A stretch of DNA of 64,000 bases, from contig NZ_MVIM01000013.1 in NCBI RefSeq assembly GCF_002086795.1, positions 1-64,000 of the forward strand. Direction: 5' to 3'. Made by a program: the position numbers and the translations under genes. The first letter of the stretch is position 1. Each line of letters begins with the position of its first letter. The DNA comes from Mycolicibacterium tusciae. Lineage in GTDB: Bacteria > Actinomycetota > Actinomycetes > Mycobacteriales > Mycobacteriaceae. Positions 63,329 through 64,000 of this stretch are shown in pieces. The notes under the pieces were generated by a model. That model was given only the letters and a program-made list of their open reading frames with translations. It did not search any database and was not told the DNA's origin.

Positions 63329-63847
63329 GTGACTGGCAGCACTTTCAGCCGCGACGAGTTGGTCGCGGCGTTCGAGAAGTTCGAAGCGACGGTCGATCGC
63401 GCGGCGCAGACCCGCGACTGGGATCCCTGGGTTGAGCAGTACACACCCGACGTCCTCTACGTCGAGCACGCGGCGGGCACCATGCGCGGTCGGGACGAGG
63501 TGCGCCCCTGGATCTGGCAGACGATGGAGAGCTTCCCGGGCAGCTACATGACGTCGTTTCCGTCGCTGTGGTCGGTGTTCGACGAGGCAACCGGACGGGT
63601 CATCTGCGAGCTCGACAATCCGATGCGTGACCCCGGCGACGGCACGATCATCACGGCCACCAACATCTCGATCATCACGTACGCGGGCGACGGGCTGTGG
63701 CGCCGTCAGGAGGACATCTACAACCCGTTGCGGTTCGTGAGGGCCGCGGTGAAGTGGTGCCGTAAGGCGCAGGAACTTGGCACGCTGCCCGACGAAGCGG
63801 CCGAATGGATGAAGCAGTTCGGCGGGCAATCGGGCGGGCAGAAGTGA
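63329..63847 (+). CDS. SnoaL/NTF2-like protein (Rv0138-type)
   Basis: 172 residues from GTG 63329 (VTGSTFSRDELVAAFEKFEA). A nuclear transport factor 2-like cone fold: DWDPWVEQYTPDVLYVEHAA, MRGRDEVRPWIWQTMES and ICELDNPMRDPGDGTIITAT. Proteins of this fold can be small isomerases, hydrolases or dehydratases. Resembles M. tuberculosis Rv0138, which also precedes an epimerase. It overlaps the next gene by GTGA. Confidence 0.8.
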   Translation: MTGSTFSRDELVAAFEKFEATVDRAAQTRDWDPWVEQYTPDVLYVEHAAGTMRGRDEVRPWIWQTMESFPGSYMTSFPSLWSVFDEATGRVICELDNPMRDPGDGTIITATNISIITYAGDGLWRRQEDIYNPLRFVRAAVKWCRKAQELGTLPDEAAEWMKQFGGQSGGQK

Positions 63848-64000
63848 CCGCACTGGTCATCGGCGCCAACGGCTATCTGGGCTCGCACGTCACCCGCCAG
63901 CTCGCCGCCTTGGGCGGCGATGTGCGTGTCATGGTGCGCGACGGGGCCAACACGATCGGCATCGACGACCTCGATGTCACACGGTTCATCGGCGACATCT
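63844..64000 (+). CDS. NAD-dependent epimerase/dehydratase-like protein, N-terminal part
   Basis: GTG 63844 inside the previous stop opens a frame that runs off the window. VIGANGYLGSHVTRQLAALG is the GxxGxxG NAD(P)-binding motif of extended short-chain dehydrogenases. Only about 52 residues are visible. Matches the position of M. tuberculosis Rv0139. Confidence 0.85.
   Translation, partial: MTALVIGANGYLGSHVTRQLAALGGDVRVMVRDGANTIGIDDLDVTRFIGDI

Overview
The window is high-GC DNA from a mycobacterium, most likely a rapid grower (Mycolicibacterium type). The evidence is an ESX-1 type VII secretion locus with a PE/PPE pair, WhiB6, the TreS/Mak trehalose pathway, CYP138-type P450s and many GTG/TTG starts with 4-base gene overlaps. 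All family names come from reading translated sequence against remembered families; no search was run.

Region 1 (1-6.9 kb) is housekeeping: a thioesterase damaged by a 28-G tract, a small GNAT, an MBL hydrolase, a pirin, a tiny zinc-ribbon protein, an EVE protein, and an OhrR/MarR regulator divergent from an acyl-CoA carboxylase subunit across a perfect 12-bp inverted repeat.

Region 2 (6.9-24.9 kb) is the ESX-1 core: whiB6, an HTH regulator, a MinD-like EspI paralogue, then espF-espG1-espH-eccA1-eccB1-eccCa1-eccCb1, PE35-PPE68-esxB-esxA, espI-eccD1 and a small EspF/EspJ-like protein. A long hairpin separates esxA from espI.

Region 3 (24.9-33 kb) is a reverse-strand accessory block: espJ, a membrane protein with a duplicated cysteine-flanked domain, espK, an EspA/EspE-like protein with an unrecognised C-terminal domain, a small membrane protein, a WXG-like protein and a lipoprotein. 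It is tightly coupled and partly AT-richer. It ends at a gene paralogous to the HTH regulator at the other edge. espE, espB, eccE1 and mycP1 are absent from the window.

Region 4 (33-48.8 kb): treS-mak (trehalose to maltose to maltose-1-phosphate), a GlgX-type debranching enzyme, an enoyl-CoA hydratase, pncA, a four-gene overlapping membrane/cupredoxin-like operon, an Orn/Lys/Arg decarboxylase coupled to an alcohol dehydrogenase, and an acyl-CoA dehydrogenase.

Region 5 (48.8-64 kb): small secreted and hypothetical proteins, a DUF222/HNH gene behind an SOS-like box, flavin and F420-type proteins, a glycosyltransferase-methyltransferase-toroid operon, two TetR genes, tandem CYP138-type P450s, a thioesterase-like protein, msrB-msrA, and a SnoaL-like/epimerase pair behind a KstR-type box. 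This last order resembles M. tuberculosis Rv0135c-Rv0139. The ESX-1 edge is therefore joined directly to the treS-cyp138 neighbourhood.
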